Assembly: GCA_028274465.1 (NCBI GenBank) | Contig: CM051456.1 | Span: 108,413,348 to 108,477,347 of the forward strand | DNA length: 64,000 nt | From: Plantago ovata | Lineage: Eukaryota; Streptophyta; Magnoliopsida; Lamiales; Plantaginaceae | Direction: 5' to 3' | In this document: positions 22,437 to 34,473 of the stretch, one piece after another | Layout of the letters: every line of letters begins with the position of its first letter | Position numbering within the stretch: position 1 is the first letter of the stretch | The notes under the pieces: generated by a model | What the model was told of the DNA's origin: nothing | The model's database searches: none | The model's input: only the letters and a program-made list of their open reading frames with translations | Made by a program: the position numbers and the translations under genes

Positions 22437-25400
22437 CTAAGAATTCTCATCTGGCAAGGTTTGAAAGAATCGTGATACTTCTCTATAGAGTTGCTCCGCC
22501 TCAAAAGGTTTTGATACATAACCATCCATTCCACACCTAACGCATTCTTCATTGGTAGCCTGAATAACGTCAGCTGTCATGGCAAGAATTGGTACATGCC
22601 AGTTCGATACATTCCCATAATCCTCTCCTACAGATTCTCCTAGTAGGATACGGTTATTAGCAGCAAGTTCGATGTCCCGGATTCTCCTTGTAGCTTCAAA
22701 TCTGCAAAGATTTATATATAGTCATAACTACAAATTGTAATTGAGTTGATGCAAAAGATGACACAGGTATGTGACAGCTTACATTATTGACAATTGCATC
22801 CTAGACTAGTAGTAATACGGCTAATTAGCAACTTACATAAGGGCTTCATGTACCCTGAACAGTGCAAACTATCCTGTGCTTTAGATGAGTTGCAATTAGA
22901 ACAGAACACTTCATTTGCACCCCTCTCAAATAATTGGTAATAGTGTAGCTTCAAATCTCTGAGTTTGCTACTTAGGTTCTATATTAAAAAAAATGCATAT
23001 GAAGAAATTCACAGATTTGACAACTTAATCCCACAGTATGCAAATAAAAAGATTATTAACTAAAAAAGCAGACTTGTTGCTTACCCATCCATTTCCGGCA
23101 TTTGAATATCCATGAAACAGGCATCAAGAGAATGTGGGGGAGTTAACATTGAGATTGCATCTTTGCCTCTTTCCGCATGTACCACTTCAGCTCCATACTT
23201 CTTAAGGGCACCAGCAGCAACTCTTAGATTAACAGCATTATCATCCACGACTAAAATCTTTCTACCACTTAGAAGAGTGCTTAGAGATGACAATGTACGG
23301 TGATCTCCATTACGATGATTTCCTCGGTTTCCAACACCCATAGCTCGTTGCAAGCTTGCAGAAAGCATGCTCGCTCTCAATGGTTTCATGAGAATGAATG
23401 GTGTAAGAATGCCAGAACCGGTCCTTGCAGAACTTATAGAGTTAGATAATAGCAATAATTTTGGAGACACCCTCAAATATATTCTCCTCACATTGTCAAG
23501 AAACATCGCCAATGAGCTTAAGTCCTTATCCCAAATTTCCTCTTCCACAAAAATCATATTTAATGTTGTATTTATCGAGTTCAAGCTAGAGACTTCTTGA
23601 TTAATATCGGAAATCATCTCAACATGGATCCCGATTCTCTCGATGTGATACTTGGAAACCATAGCCCGAACTGGATTTGGATCCACAAGCAAAGCTCTCA
23701 TTCCTTCAAATTCAGAGATGGAGGTACTTTCATTGCTTTCCCCACCGCAAGAGAAAACGGAAGTGAAGGTGAATGTAGAGCCCACATTTGGTGAGCTGGC
23801 TAACCCGATTTCTCCTTTCATTAGGTGGACCAAACACTTGCTGATGCTCAAACCTATTCCAGTGCCTCCATGTGTACGTGTGATTGAAGGACCGACTTGC
23901 ATGAACGGGTTGAACACACGGGTTTGTGCTTCTAGAGGGATTCCATGACCTGTGTCCTCAACAGATACAATTACATTTATTTGGTCATTAGTAGAAGATA
24001 TTGAAGAGGAGGATTCTTGGTTGAAAGTTTTAAATCCGGCCCAGCTTTTCCTTCGATCAACTACAGGCAATCCACTTAAAGTGTTTTTGGGGTCTAACTC
24101 TATATCCATGGATTTCGCTACTTCTTCAACAAGGTGAACGGTCACAAATATGTGTCCTTTGTCAGTGAACTGCAACAATGATACTCATCAATTGAGTTTA
24201 AAGGGTAAAGAAAAGATAAAATGTATTAGTGTCATAGTGCGTGGTCTATTTGCACACCCCCCATATTTGGTTCAATACTTCAATTGACCATTTCCCCTTC
24301 TACATACCAACATACAAACAGAGTGTAAAACCAAAACATCCAAAAGCATAGTGTCATTTCTCCAAGGATTGACCGAAGATCTTTTTTTTTTTTTTTTTTC
24401 AGTCTTTAGTTTTCTTTTAGCTTATTGGTTCATAAGGGCTCATAATGACCTCAAGCATGCAGTGGTTATTTACTGTCAAGGCATATGATATGTAAGGAGT
24501 GCTAATGTAGTGTCACAGATGTTTTAAAGGATGTATGTGCAAACTAACTAACAGAGCAAAAGAGCTGTTTGTGTAATTTACCCAACCAAAATTTTACAAA
24601 TGCAATACATGCCACTCACTTTGATTGAGTTGCCAACCAGGTTTGTGACAATTTGCCGAAATCTTCCAGGATCACCAACTACTGCTTTAGGGACCTTGTG
24701 AGAAACATATACTGCCAACTGCTCTCGCAATCATGTTATGAAAAGGAAAGGGAAAGAGAAAAAAGAGAAGAAAAAAAAAAAAGAAGAAGAAGAAGAATGA
24801 AATAAGAGACTATGAGATTCAATCAGAGAATGACCAAAAGGAGCATAAATGTAAATTGAGCGAATACTTTACCTCGACCTTCTTATCTTGTGATTTTCCA
24901 GAAAAGAGAGATAAAACGTCATCCAGAATTGCCCTTAAATCGAAACTAACTGCCTCGAGCTCAAGTTTACCAGATTCAATCTTTGCTTGGTCCAATACTT
25001 CATTTATGAGTGAAACTAAAGCTTTACCGCTCTCCCTTGCAGTTCTGACATAATCTTGCTGTGTTTCATCTAGCTCTGTGTCCAGAAGCATATGGAGCAT
25101 TCCTGTTTGAGAGAGAGAGAGACAGAGAGAGTATCAGACCACTCTGAATCTAGTTTTAAATGTAGCAATTCTCAAATTGGAAATGTTGCTTTACTGAACA
25201 AAGAAATTAATTTACTCACCAAGAACACCGTTCATTGGGGTTCTGATTTCATGGGAAACAGTAGCAAGAAACTGCGTGTAAAAGAAATCCAATTAGATAC
25301 ATCCAGATTACAGCCATGAAGTGTAATTTCACTTTTAAATTGTATTTCAAGCTACTGGAGGATAAAGGAAAGTCTTTTTTTTTTTTTTCAGAAAGATATC

Positions 25401-28400
25401 ATAATGCACAGAAATGTAACATAACATTATCCACAAGAATACACGAAGCCCCTTGAAAGTTAAGTAGTTTATTATCCATTTCTGCTTTGGTAGGAATACA
25501 TGACTCGATTTCAAACTCCTTTCCCCGCCATTGACTTCATCTAAATGAGTTGCAGAGTTTCAAAATAATAACATGGGTCCGTCATGGTTAAATAAAAAAT
25601 AGTAATATTTGAAACTTCATCGCATGGCTACTCCTAAAGAGACTTTGTAAAATCGAAACAAAAGAAAAGCCATGCACCTGGGACTTAGCAACATCAGCTG
25701 CCTCGGCACGTTTCTTAAGTTCCATCATCTCATGATAATCATCTTCAACTTTTGTCACTCGGTTCAATGTGTTACGGAATATTCCAGCCACAAGTAACGT
25801 TATTATAAAGATGCCAATAGATATCAATATTGCCATCCATTGCCATGGCGGCTTCTGCTTGAATCTGCAATGAAAATTTATCAGCATATATAGAAATGTT
25901 CTTTATCGATCATACAAAAAAAGGACAATATTCTTGTGCCTTCTTATTCGTTTTTCCAAGAACAAACCAATATAGAGTTCTCATTTCAATTCAACTGATC
26001 ATTTAAGATTTACTAGCTTTTTCATTAAATTTGTTTTCTAGTGCCATAAAAGTTAGGTTTGGAGATACTGCAGTGGCAGCCTTTGGTAATACTATGTCAA
26101 GCATTAGAAAACACTCCTTGCAGAGGAGGTAGCCTCAAGAGAAATCTAAGCAGAATCTATAAGCTTTACACACACAAACTACAAAACGCTGACAACACAG
26201 CAAACAGTCAAAATCTGCTTAAAGTTGCTCCTGCAAACACAGCCTAAGTGCATTTATAAGGGAAATTTACGCAGAGACGCCCTGAACTTGTTGCTTTAAC
26301 ATGCACCATTTAAAATTACATTCCTATGGGCAGTTATGGATTATAAAAATCATTAATGGTGTCATTATGACATATTTATGACGTCATCAAGGATAGTTTT
26401 GGTGTTTCACCTCCAAAATTTTGATGATGTCTATAAAAAGTTTAACAGCAGGGGGTGTCAATGTTAATTTGTCAGGTTGCATGGGCATGAGAGATTAATG
26501 CAACAAACTCGGGGGGAGGGGAGGGGGGTCTGTGCGTAAATTTTCCCATTTATAACCTCAACTAATGGTCATAGATAGATAACCATGAATGCGTGATGTG
26601 CATGGCAAAGATTAAATCACAAATCTTTACACATGAAAACTATCATTTTACCTGCAGTGCATCTCATGCTTCCTGAACGGATCACCAAAGTTAAGAGGAC
26701 TGACATAAGGCTGCCCATCAAATGGGGTATTTGAACCATACATGCTTATTGGATTGGAGACATTAGTAGTATCATACACATTCACAAGGATGGTCTGTTT
26801 ACTGGCAAGCTGTTGAAGCAGCTTCTCTACAAGTGATTCAACATCAAAGATACCGCCTAAGTACCTATTTGCAGATAGTGGGAAGTCAGGCAATGTTTTT
26901 ATCAAAAAATTATTTAGTTAACTCCAATGCTAGTAGCTACTTGAAACAGAATACTGTTAAAATATTTGGCATACCCTGCAATTGCTTGGTACCGTTCAGT
27001 TTGAGTAGCATCTGGGGGAACATCCCATTTATAGACGGTATACGTCAGGATTACACCAAGGCGGTTGGTTTTAAGTAACCTGAATGGAGCAGTTAATACA
27101 CCTTTTCCTGATTCTCTTGCACGCAGTACATTCTCACGATCTTCCTGTTAGTATAAGGATTAGAGTTATACAATTATTCCTCATTTACCTATCTTCAAAT
27201 TCTAAAACATAAATGCAAGCATCAATCACAAACAGGAATGATCACACACAAGCATTTCAATACACACACCCTGCGGAATTATGAAATTACGAATAGTTTA
27301 ACGTCAACTACCTTCTGGAGGGCACATAGTAATGCCTTTTTGTTTTTCTCTTTGGAGGGGGGGGGGGGGCGTATTAATATAGCATAGGAGAAAATGAACC
27401 ATCACACGAATATTTTACCTTTCCTGAGAGGACATCAACAGAAATTACATGTGCGACCGTATCTTGAGCGAAAATGACAGGTGCATACTCTTCTTGCACA
27501 GGTGATGGTTCGAGATCTGCTGGATCATAATCATCTTCATGAACTGGAGTTTGTTCTACTTTATCCATTCTCTTAATTGTCCATCCTTGTTGACTCTCAA
27601 ACTGCTCTCTCTCTGCATGAAGTACTCTTACAGCATATGCCACACCACTTGTAAGAGGTCTCTCGAATGCTGTTTTATGTGTATACATCGCAAAAGTTTT
27701 CTGCAAAGTTTTCAATGCCAATGAAAATTAGTTTATGCAGATTTGGCCTAGAAGATCAAGAACTAGTCCTAAATTAAATGCTTGATACATATCAGCATAT
27801 ACTTGACAGAAAACAAAAATGTAAACATAACTCTCAAGAGGTTTATATCATTGAATTGCAAAGGAGATGACAATCAACTTCCGTTAAATGAAATGCTTTA
27901 AACATCAACGAAACAGGAAAACAAAAATGATTTAGAATTGACAATGGCTTTTCAAATTAACAACTGCGCATTTGTGTCTGGAAACTAATCAAAGCTGTTT
28001 TCTCACTTCAAGAATCATCACTTCTTGTTTGACATGTTATACTTGTAACTACTAGTTGCCAACAGCCGGAGAGTTCATTTTTGTAACTCACTTGTATCCA
28101 TATATTGCATACAAGATTGTGATTCATTCAAGTGAGAACTGTTAACTACCTGATCAATAGCTGAAGGATTCTTCCCATGGTGAAAAATGGAGATCAAAGC
28201 CGACATTGCCTGAACATGGTTCATGCTGACATTGAACTGATCCTGCAGCATTCTCGCCCTCTCATCGCACATGTTAGCAAGCGTTTCTTTCCTCATCTGT
28301 GAGGCATGCCTGTGCATGAGATACAAGACTGCAACAGATGCAGAGACACCAAGCACAAGCCAAACTACTATAGCCTTCTTCCAAAAGCTCTTACTGCCTT

Positions 28401-28641
28401 TGCTAACCGAAACTATGTGCGAATAAAGACGACATATCTTAAAAGCACGGTCCCAAAGTTGCTCCCATATATTATGATGATCCCCTCCTTCTCCTCCTCC
28501 TCCATTAGCTTTAGAAGAGCTCATAATTCCTCCCCCATTAGTTAACCAATTGAAAGATATAAGAGCTAGAAACCAGCAACAGAGTAACCAAAGAATATGT
28601 CCCACCTTCAACCCAAATCCAATCACATGGAGCAAATTCAT
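22437..28641 (-). CDS. AHK3: Cytokinin receptor histidine kinase, AHK3-like (10 coding exons)
   Basis: Hybrid sensor kinase that binds cytokinin through its CHASE domain and starts the His-Asp phosphorelay to HPt proteins; family members act mainly at the endoplasmic reticulum. Exons: 28150-28641, 27419-27700, 26975-27144, 26652-26864, 25678-25864, 25220-25271, 24873-25102, 24620-24718, 23085-24169, 22437-22701. All junctions are GT-AG and phases agree: 1024 codons. Membrane segments lie near residues 11-33, 85-112 and 400-420. CHASE spans exons 1-4 ([53 protein letters not shown]). HisKA contains [10 protein letters not shown] with phospho-accepting His at about 455. The ATPase N and G boxes appear as GNSIK, DTGHGIP and [10 protein letters not shown] degenerate receiver follows, then the true receiver (LVVDDNAVN) with Asp at about 929 in [10 protein letters not shown] and a C-terminal SKPFEAEQL. 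Nothing is truncated. AHK3 fits better than AHK2 or AHK4 on the N-terminus. Confidence 0.96.
25865..26651 (-). other. Large intron 4 of the AHK3-like gene
   Basis: A 787-bp intron between the CHASE-coding exon and the exon for the third membrane helix. It shows no open gene. A purine-rich ggggggaggggaggggggg-type stretch lies near 26511-26530, which on the transcribed strand is C-rich. Confidence 0.6.
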
Positions 28642-29392
28642 TTAAACCAAGAAAACAATAATAGATCCAGCAGCTCCCTTACTGCAGCAATATTGACTGG
28701 ATATATATGTACAGATAACAACAATAATAATAATAATATTAATAATAATAACTAACTAACCAATCAAAACCTAACAAATCACACCAACCTAAAAATCAAG
28801 AAATAGCCAATTTAACAACTATATGGTGAAAGACCAAGAACTGGAGAAGATGAGAATTTGGCATACATCATCATCAGCTAAAGAAAGAATGAAGGAATCC
28901 CAGATAAAAAAGAAAAGGGCAACAAATTCTTTGAGAAAGAAAAACGGAATCTTGATTTCTTTATATCCTGTTAGGTTATGAACCAACCAGAACTCAGAAG
29001 GACAAATGCTCCAAGATGAGAACAAACAAGCCAAAGATGCTTCTCTCTTTTTCTCTTTCTCTTCACACTAGCAGTAGTAGTATATCTCGAAGAACAAACA
29101 CTAAAAGCGAATCTGACAGTAAAAAAACAATCTTGTTGAGCAATGAAGTAATAATAATAAGTAGGAAGATGGATATATGGGCTTTTTTAGGGGGGGGGGG
29201 GTTCAAGAAAACTACTTGCAACAAACACAGCTGAGGGAGGGTGTGTGTGTGAGGTGAAGCCAATCAATAATGATTTTATCTTAAAGAGATTAAATGATTG
29301 CTTTGCTTGCTTGTGTGTGATAGAATAGAAATAGATAGTGTGAATAAAGAAAAGCAGCACAGCAGGAGAGCAGCAAAGGTGAAAATTAAGGA

Positions 29393-29440
<48 letters not shown>

Positions 29441-29450
29441 TTGTAGTGTG
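28642..29450 (-). promoter_or_regulatory. Long leader of the AHK3-like gene with (TTA)n at the start region
   Basis: Between the TATA box and the ATG at 28641 lie about 790 bases. From the promoter side, they hold a (TAA/TTA)n tract at about 29395-29440, a G12 run (C-run in the transcript) at about 29190-29201, and an interrupted aataat repeat at about 28720-28752. Unspliced, the leader would contain upstream frames of 66 and 71 codons (29063-29263 and 28819-29034). A leader intron with acceptor ctgcag near 28676-28680 is possible and would remove some of this, but I cannot fix its donor. Confidence 0.5.
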
Positions 29451-29453
29451 TGT

Positions 29454-29464
29454 ATTATATATAG
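29454..29464 (-). promoter_or_regulatory. Probable TATA box of the AHK3-like gene
   Basis: On the minus strand the sequence reads tatatataata. It lies 20-60 bases upstream of the (TTA)n tract, which would place the transcription start around 29420-29435. No other equally good TATA element lies nearby. Confidence 0.5.
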
Positions 29465-30230
29465 ACTAAAGTACTTAGTTTATCTTTATATGGTTGCATT
29501 GAGGAGAATTCTTGTGTGTGGAAAACAAGATGAAGAAGGAAAGGTGTTGTGTTGTGTTGTATTGGTGTTGGTGTACTTAGAAGTATATGTCTGCTATCCA
29601 AGGAGAAAAGGAAGGGAAGAGAAGGACCATTAACAACTCATTCTATCCCATTACAATTTACATCCATTCATACATCTCCATCCAAAACCAAGAAAATGAA
29701 AAAGATAACTGACAAATACTATCTATATTTTTACATTTGAGCCATCTTAACTTTTCTTCATTTAAAATTACATAATTACAAATATAATGGTAAAATAATT
29801 TTTAATAATAAAACTTTAACGCGTAAAATTTCATATATAATTTTTATTAGATATTGTATCATTAAAGGTTAAAATGGATTAATGGAAGAGGGGAGAGAGT
29901 ACTAAATTATTATAGTACTCTACAGGAGATAATAAATTAATAATAGTAAATTTGTTTTTAGAGGCAACACTACACATTAATCATATTAATTGCAAAAGGT
30001 ATAAATATCAGTGTACTACAGTACACTCTACAAGCACTTGCCAAAATGTCAAAATCTAATAAAGGTGGAAGCAACAAAAACTAAAAACTAAAATTTGGAA
30101 TGGTGAAAATCACCCTATTATTTTCTTTTTAAGAAATTAATATCATAAATTAGTCCCTTAACAAATTACTCACCGTTGAATATAAGTGAAAGAAAATTAG
30201 GAAGAATAGAGATTATTTTTTTATTTTTAT
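29465..30230. other. Upstream intergenic region of the AHK3-like gene
   Basis: AT-rich spacer. Any distal promoter elements for the receptor would be here, but I cannot name specific sites. No gene is seen. Confidence 0.4.
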
Positions 30231-30234
30231 GAAT

Positions 30235-30390
30235 GTAACTAGAATATATACATGGCTTGTTCCAGAGCCTTTCCCACAAGTCAGGAGATCTCCCCACTTA
30301 GATCAAACGTTACATAGCTTTCAAGCCAATTAGGCAAAATGTCCCAAACCCAGTGTGCTACTGCAGCTGACTCCCCACTAGTAGAATAGA
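30235..30390 (-). pseudogene. Short coding-like relic, probably transposon derived
   Basis: The minus strand reads coherently as SGESAAVAHWVWDILPNWLE and then SYVTFDLSGEIS, a stop, LVGKALEQAMYIF, another stop. The codon pattern looks like decayed protein-coding sequence. It lies next to copia remnants, so a retroelement origin is likely, but I cannot assign the family. Confidence 0.4.
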
Positions 30391-30689
30391 GATTTTATTC
30401 TTACGTAATTAAGAGTATAATGGGATATTTATATAGATATGAGAATATATATTTCTAAGAGCTATCAAGAAAATATCTAGCTAAAGTTATGGAGTTTTGT
30501 TTAGCTTGTTAAACTAACCAAGAGATAAATGTTTGTTACATTCATAATTATTCATTATTTATAATACTCCCCTGGAATGAAACATGAACTGAAGATCGTA
30601 GTTACGTTGTGAGCTAGAATATTGTCTCATTAAAAACATTGCTAATAAAAACTCCGTGGAATAAAAACTTAGTCGGGGGAAAGAGTGCA

Positions 30690-31740
30690 GTGCGTATCTG
30701 CCTCCCCTAATTGAAACATCACTTCATGACTTTGAGCTGCTGCTTTCCAAGTGTTCGGTTTGAAGGCCCAAGCAGTATTTTATCTTTCCAAGGTATTTCA
30801 TTTCAAATTCTTTCTTCAAACAATCGACTGTCTTGGATAACTCTTCAAGATTTCCAGCAATATTCAATTAAGTCATCCACATAAACTGCAATAATGACAA
30901 AGTTTGATCATGTTCGTTTAATACAAACACATGAACATATAGGATTCTTTTTATAACCCTCATTTGATATGAATGTGCTCAAACAGTTTCAATCCATACA
31001 AAGCTATGTTCAGTTTAATTGAAAAACCATCTCAGTAATTTGGGATTTGTGCTCCGGGCACTTAAATGCTTGCACTTAAAATGCTTAATTGAAAAACCAT
31101 CTCAGTAATTTGGGATTTGTGCTCCGGGCACTTAAATGCTTGCACTTAAAATGCTTTAGGACTTTCATATAGATGTACTTTTCCAACGATCCATATAAAT
31201 AAGGTGTAAGCACACCCATTAGACACATCTCAATGTTTTCATGTATAGTAAGGCATAACAAATAACAAAATGTGACTTTGGATAGATGACCATAACTACT
31301 CTCCACTATGGGTTGGTTACCGTATGAGATCCAATGATATGCTTCGGGAAGCGAAGACAAGAAGGAGAATCAATGGGCTCTCAATTGGGAAAGCCAAATG
31401 CACCGAAAATAGTTCATAGAATACATTTGTAGCCAAAGAGTAAATGATGAACTACTTGTTCAAATGTTAGACTATGTGGTAACCAAAGAGGGAGAATTGG
31501 TCTCAGTTTACAACAGATACATGGAGGATGATCGAATCTGAAATATGTTGTTCGAACAAGAAGATAATTTCTTGGATTGTTTCCCACCACCGTAGCACCC
31601 TCTTTTTATAATGGGGACATTAACTGGGAGAATTGAAAGGCACTTGAAGGGATTCACAAGTCTTAGTACGCAATGCAAGATTTGAATATGCCAGAACCAA
31701 GCAAGAAACGAAGGCGGTATCTTGGAGAACAATCAGAAGT
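30690..31740 (-). mobile_element. Degenerate Ty1/copia reverse transcriptase relic
   Basis: The minus strand carries recognisable copia pol pieces. A segment at about 31085-31330 reads QPIVESSYGHLSKVTFCYLL and then MCLMGVLTPYLYGSLEKYIY, matching the RT region usually ending in TAYLYGSL and YMK. A downstream part near 30780-30900 reads ELSKTVDCLKKEFEMKYLGK and then IKYCLGLQ, from the RT C-terminal region. Stops and frameshifts break it, and no LTRs were found around it. The 70-bp internal duplication at 31017-31156 lies within it. Confidence 0.75.
31017..31156. repeat. 70-bp tandem duplication within the copia relic
   Basis: The block gaaaaaccatctcagtaatt at 31021 recurs at 31091. The copies are identical through gggatttgtgctccgggcac and ttgcacttaaaatgct. 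One unit encodes part of the decayed RT, so the duplication happened after the element was inactive or it inactivated it. Confidence 0.9.
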
Positions 31741-31969
31741 CGCTTGTTCTGAAGGGAGGACGGATTCGTCAAGTTCAAAAAGTCACCAATCTTAGGGATA
31801 AGGTTATTTTTTAGGGGGGGGGGGGGGGAAGAGAGAGAGGATGGTGAAACCTAAGTATTTTATAGTTTGCAGCGGAATTCTGACTAATGCCAAGCAACCC
31901 CAACTTAACAATTATCTTTTTATTCTATTAGTAGTTTAATTTGAACAATAAGATCTAGAGAATATCACT

Positions 31970-32905
31970 CTAGCTAGATTTTGGTATTATATTTCGTTTG
32001 GTATTATATTTCAAGTTAGTTAAGTAGAATTTGATACTTAGAATAGAATTAGTTCATAGTTAGGACCACTATTTACTTATGAGATAATTATTATAACTCT
32101 TTAGATTGTATTGCTTATATATTGTTACGTAATGGAATGGAATCAGACACGAAAATAATTCTTTCATTGTATCACGTTAGGTTCTGATCTCCGCTGCAAA
32201 CCTCATCTCTATTCATCTATATCCTTCTTCCTCTTCTATGCTTGTTTCATACACTAATGTTGGTTGGACGGGTTGTCCTGATACACGTCGATCGACGTCC
32301 AGTTACTGTGTTTTTCTTGGGACTAATCTACTCTCCCGGTCTGCCAAACGACAGCCTACCATCTCTCGCTCCAGTGCGGAAGCTGAATATCGTGGTATTG
32401 CTAATATTGTTTCCGAGTCATGTTGGCCTCGCAACTTACTGTTGGAGCTTCATTGTCCGATTTCCAAAGCTACACTCGTCTATTGTGACAATGTGAGTGA
32501 CATCTACTTGTCTGGCAATCCGGTGCAACACCAACGCACCAAGCATATTGAGATAGATATTCATTTTGTTCGTGAACAAGTTGCTCGTGGGCAGGTTCGT
32601 GTGCTACATGTGCCTTCTCGCTATCAAATAGCGGATATCTTCACCAAAGGACTACTGCAAGTGCTCTTTGATGATTTTCGTACCAGTCTCAATGTGTGTC
32701 AACCTCCCATTTCGACTGCGGGTGTGTGATAGATTATATAATTAGTTTGTATATAATTAGATAATCTTAGAATAGAAGTTAGTTTATAGTTATATAGGAC
32801 AGCTATTTACTTATGAGATAATGATTAAGACTCTTTAATTGGATTGTATTGCCTATATATTGTTACGTAATGGAATGAAATCAGACACGGAAAATAATTC
32901 TTTCA
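31970..32905 (+). mobile_element. Internally deleted Ty1/copia element with two LTRs
   Basis: The 5' LTR (about 31970-32166) and 3' LTR (about 32725-32905) share a block of about 130 bases beginning cttagaatagaa and ending ataattctttca. After the 5' LTR comes a degenerate primer-binding site (tgtatcacgtt in place of tggtatcagagc). Then there is about 60 bases of leader and directly the RNase H coding end. Gag, protease, integrase and most of RT are missing. The LTRs have diverged from each other, so the insertion is not recent. Confidence 0.85.
32238..32729 (+). pseudogene. Copia RNase H C-terminal fragment
   Basis: Residues TGCPDTRRSTSSYCVFLGTN, then SRSSAEAEYRGIAN, LVYCDNVSDIYLSGNP and HQRTKHIEIDIHFVREQVA are the canonical C-terminus of plant copia polyproteins, ending at a TGA that overlaps the start of the 3' LTR. 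In the intact family this domain degrades the RNA template during reverse transcription. Here it lacks everything upstream. The internal deletion joins leader DNA to it at about 32240-32255. The frame is still open but cannot be a functional pol. Confidence 0.88.
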
Positions 32906-32987
32906 GAATCATGTTAGGAACTACTTCTTCATACTTATATTTCATTTTTCTTGTAACTGAGCTTATAAAATCTCCACAACTACTAAC

Positions 32988-33112
32988 AATTATTGGCTCC
33001 AAGTGGTAAGAGACTTGAATTCACTTAAACAAGCTTTCAAGTTCGAGTCTCCTGAATGTAAGAAACGCCGCTGGAATAGCCGCCCTATTGAAGTTGGGCC
33101 AATATGAGTTGT
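32988..33112 (+). mobile_element. tRNA-derived SINE
   Basis: A polymerase III A box-like tggctccaagtgg (32994-33006) and a B box gttcgagtctcc (33041-33052) lie at tRNA-like spacing. A partial second copy begins near 33114 (taagagacttaagttcact against taagagacttgaattcact), giving a dimer-like arrangement. I see no clear target duplication. Confidence 0.6.
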
Positions 33113-33303
33113 TGGGTAAGAGACTTAAGTTCACTCATAATATTCTTTCAACATACTCATGACATTTATAAATATACCCTACTACCAATTATTTTCAATT
33201 TTAAACCCCTTTTACTAATCAACTTTATATATATAACTCACTCTAAAGATCCCTTGTGCAAATCCGAAGCAAACAAGCCATATGTGTCTTGAGAATTATA
33301 CTA

Positions 33304-33557
33304 CTCCCTCCGTTCTCTCAGTAGCTTCGTGGTTTGACTTTTTTCGGTCAACATATTTCAACTTTGACTCCCAATTACTCTTAAACTATAATGATAAAGC
33401 ATTTAACGAAATTATATTATGATATTATGATATTTTCATAATATAATTTCGTTACATACTTTATCATTATAGTTTAATAGTAACGTACAAGGAGTCAAAG
33501 TTGAAATCAGTTGACCGAAAAAATCAAATCAGAAACCTTGTGAGAGAACGGAGTTAC
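33304..33557. mobile_element. Stowaway MITE, 254 bp
   Basis: Starts with ctccctccgttctctcagta after a TA. Ends with the reverse complement of ctccgttctctcacaagg before a TA. Inverted repeats of about 50 bases share cggtcaac and caactttgactc. The centre has a palindromic ataatttcgtta/taacgaaattat pair. These are canonical Stowaway ends. Confidence 0.85.
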
Positions 33558-34360
33558 TAATAAAATTACATTTGTTTTGAATTGAATTTTTTGCTGAGGT
33601 AGATATATAACACGTGCATCAGATCCTTTTCATATAGTAGTTTTTTCACCAAACTTGTAAAGTGTGTCTGTGATGAATCAAATAAATGAAATTATAGACG
33701 CATGAAATTTTAACAATTTTACTCCAAAGAGAAAAGGTGTGTGTTTCCACTAACCAATAATAAAAACATAATAATAATAATAAATATATAATATAAATTC
33801 CCATCTTTTGCCAGCTTTCACTTTGTGTTGTATCTACCCACTGAACAAGTCCAACACGCCACGAAGTTTAACTCTATTGTTCTCTCCGTAAGCATCTACT
33901 CAGCAAATGACAAGAATACCCTTACATGCATAAATAATGAAACAAACAAGCTGCTAGTTCTCATGCTCTTGTTCTTGTAGAAGGTTGATTTTTGAATTGG
34001 GGTATAATTGTAAATAATCGTGCCAAGTTGAAAAATGGAGGATAAGAGAATGATTGAAGAAAGTGGAGAGAAAGAGTTCAATTCCAAGTGCTCAGGACCC
34101 ATGCATGATGGATACGGGATACCCTAACCTCAAGGTCTTATTTTATTTTTCTTTTCCTACATTACTACTTTCTCTCTGGAGGAGGGAGGATAAAGTAATA
34201 ATCTCAAGTGGTGTTTGGGTATGCAGTATCCGACGGTTCGCTTTCATTTTGGATATTTTCTGTAATGCCTATTCAATTTGGTTATACATTACTCATTCAT
34301 CTATTAACTTTCATTAAGGTTCTCATTCTTTATTTACTTTTAACTTCGATTAATCCATCA
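33558..34360. other. Intergenic stretch
   Basis: No gene, RNA or element boundary is recognised. Short open frames around 33.9-34.3 kb show no domain similarity. Confidence 0.4.
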
Positions 34361-34377
34361 AACATCATATTATTTCC

Positions 34378-34473
34378 CTTTATCATTATCATGATTGGGG
34401 TATACGGTATACCCCTCTTACTCTTGTATACGATTTTTTATTTAATAAACTTTTTTTTGCCTTTTCAAAAAAA
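34378..34473 (+). mobile_element. Extremely 5'-truncated LINE, 96 bp, 17-bp target duplication
   Basis: A 17-base direct repeat aacatcatattatttcc flanks the insert (34361-34377 and 34474-34490). The insert ends in tttaataaacttttttttgc and ccttttcaaaaaaaa. This resembles the 3' ends of the LINE copies near 60.2 kb and 44.5 kb. Target duplication plus poly(A) end indicates target-primed reverse transcription. Confidence 0.85.

Noticed and set aside
28075-28149. Continuation of the first AHK3 exon to a gtgagt donor at about 28091
   Set aside because: The phase does not match the next exon. The donor gtagtt at 28149 gives SAIDQ joined to [15 protein letters not shown] in frame, which fits the CHASE family.
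29298-29740. Plus-strand frames through the (TAA)n tract
   Set aside because: Poly-isoleucine from the microsatellite; not protein-like and in the promoter of the opposite gene.
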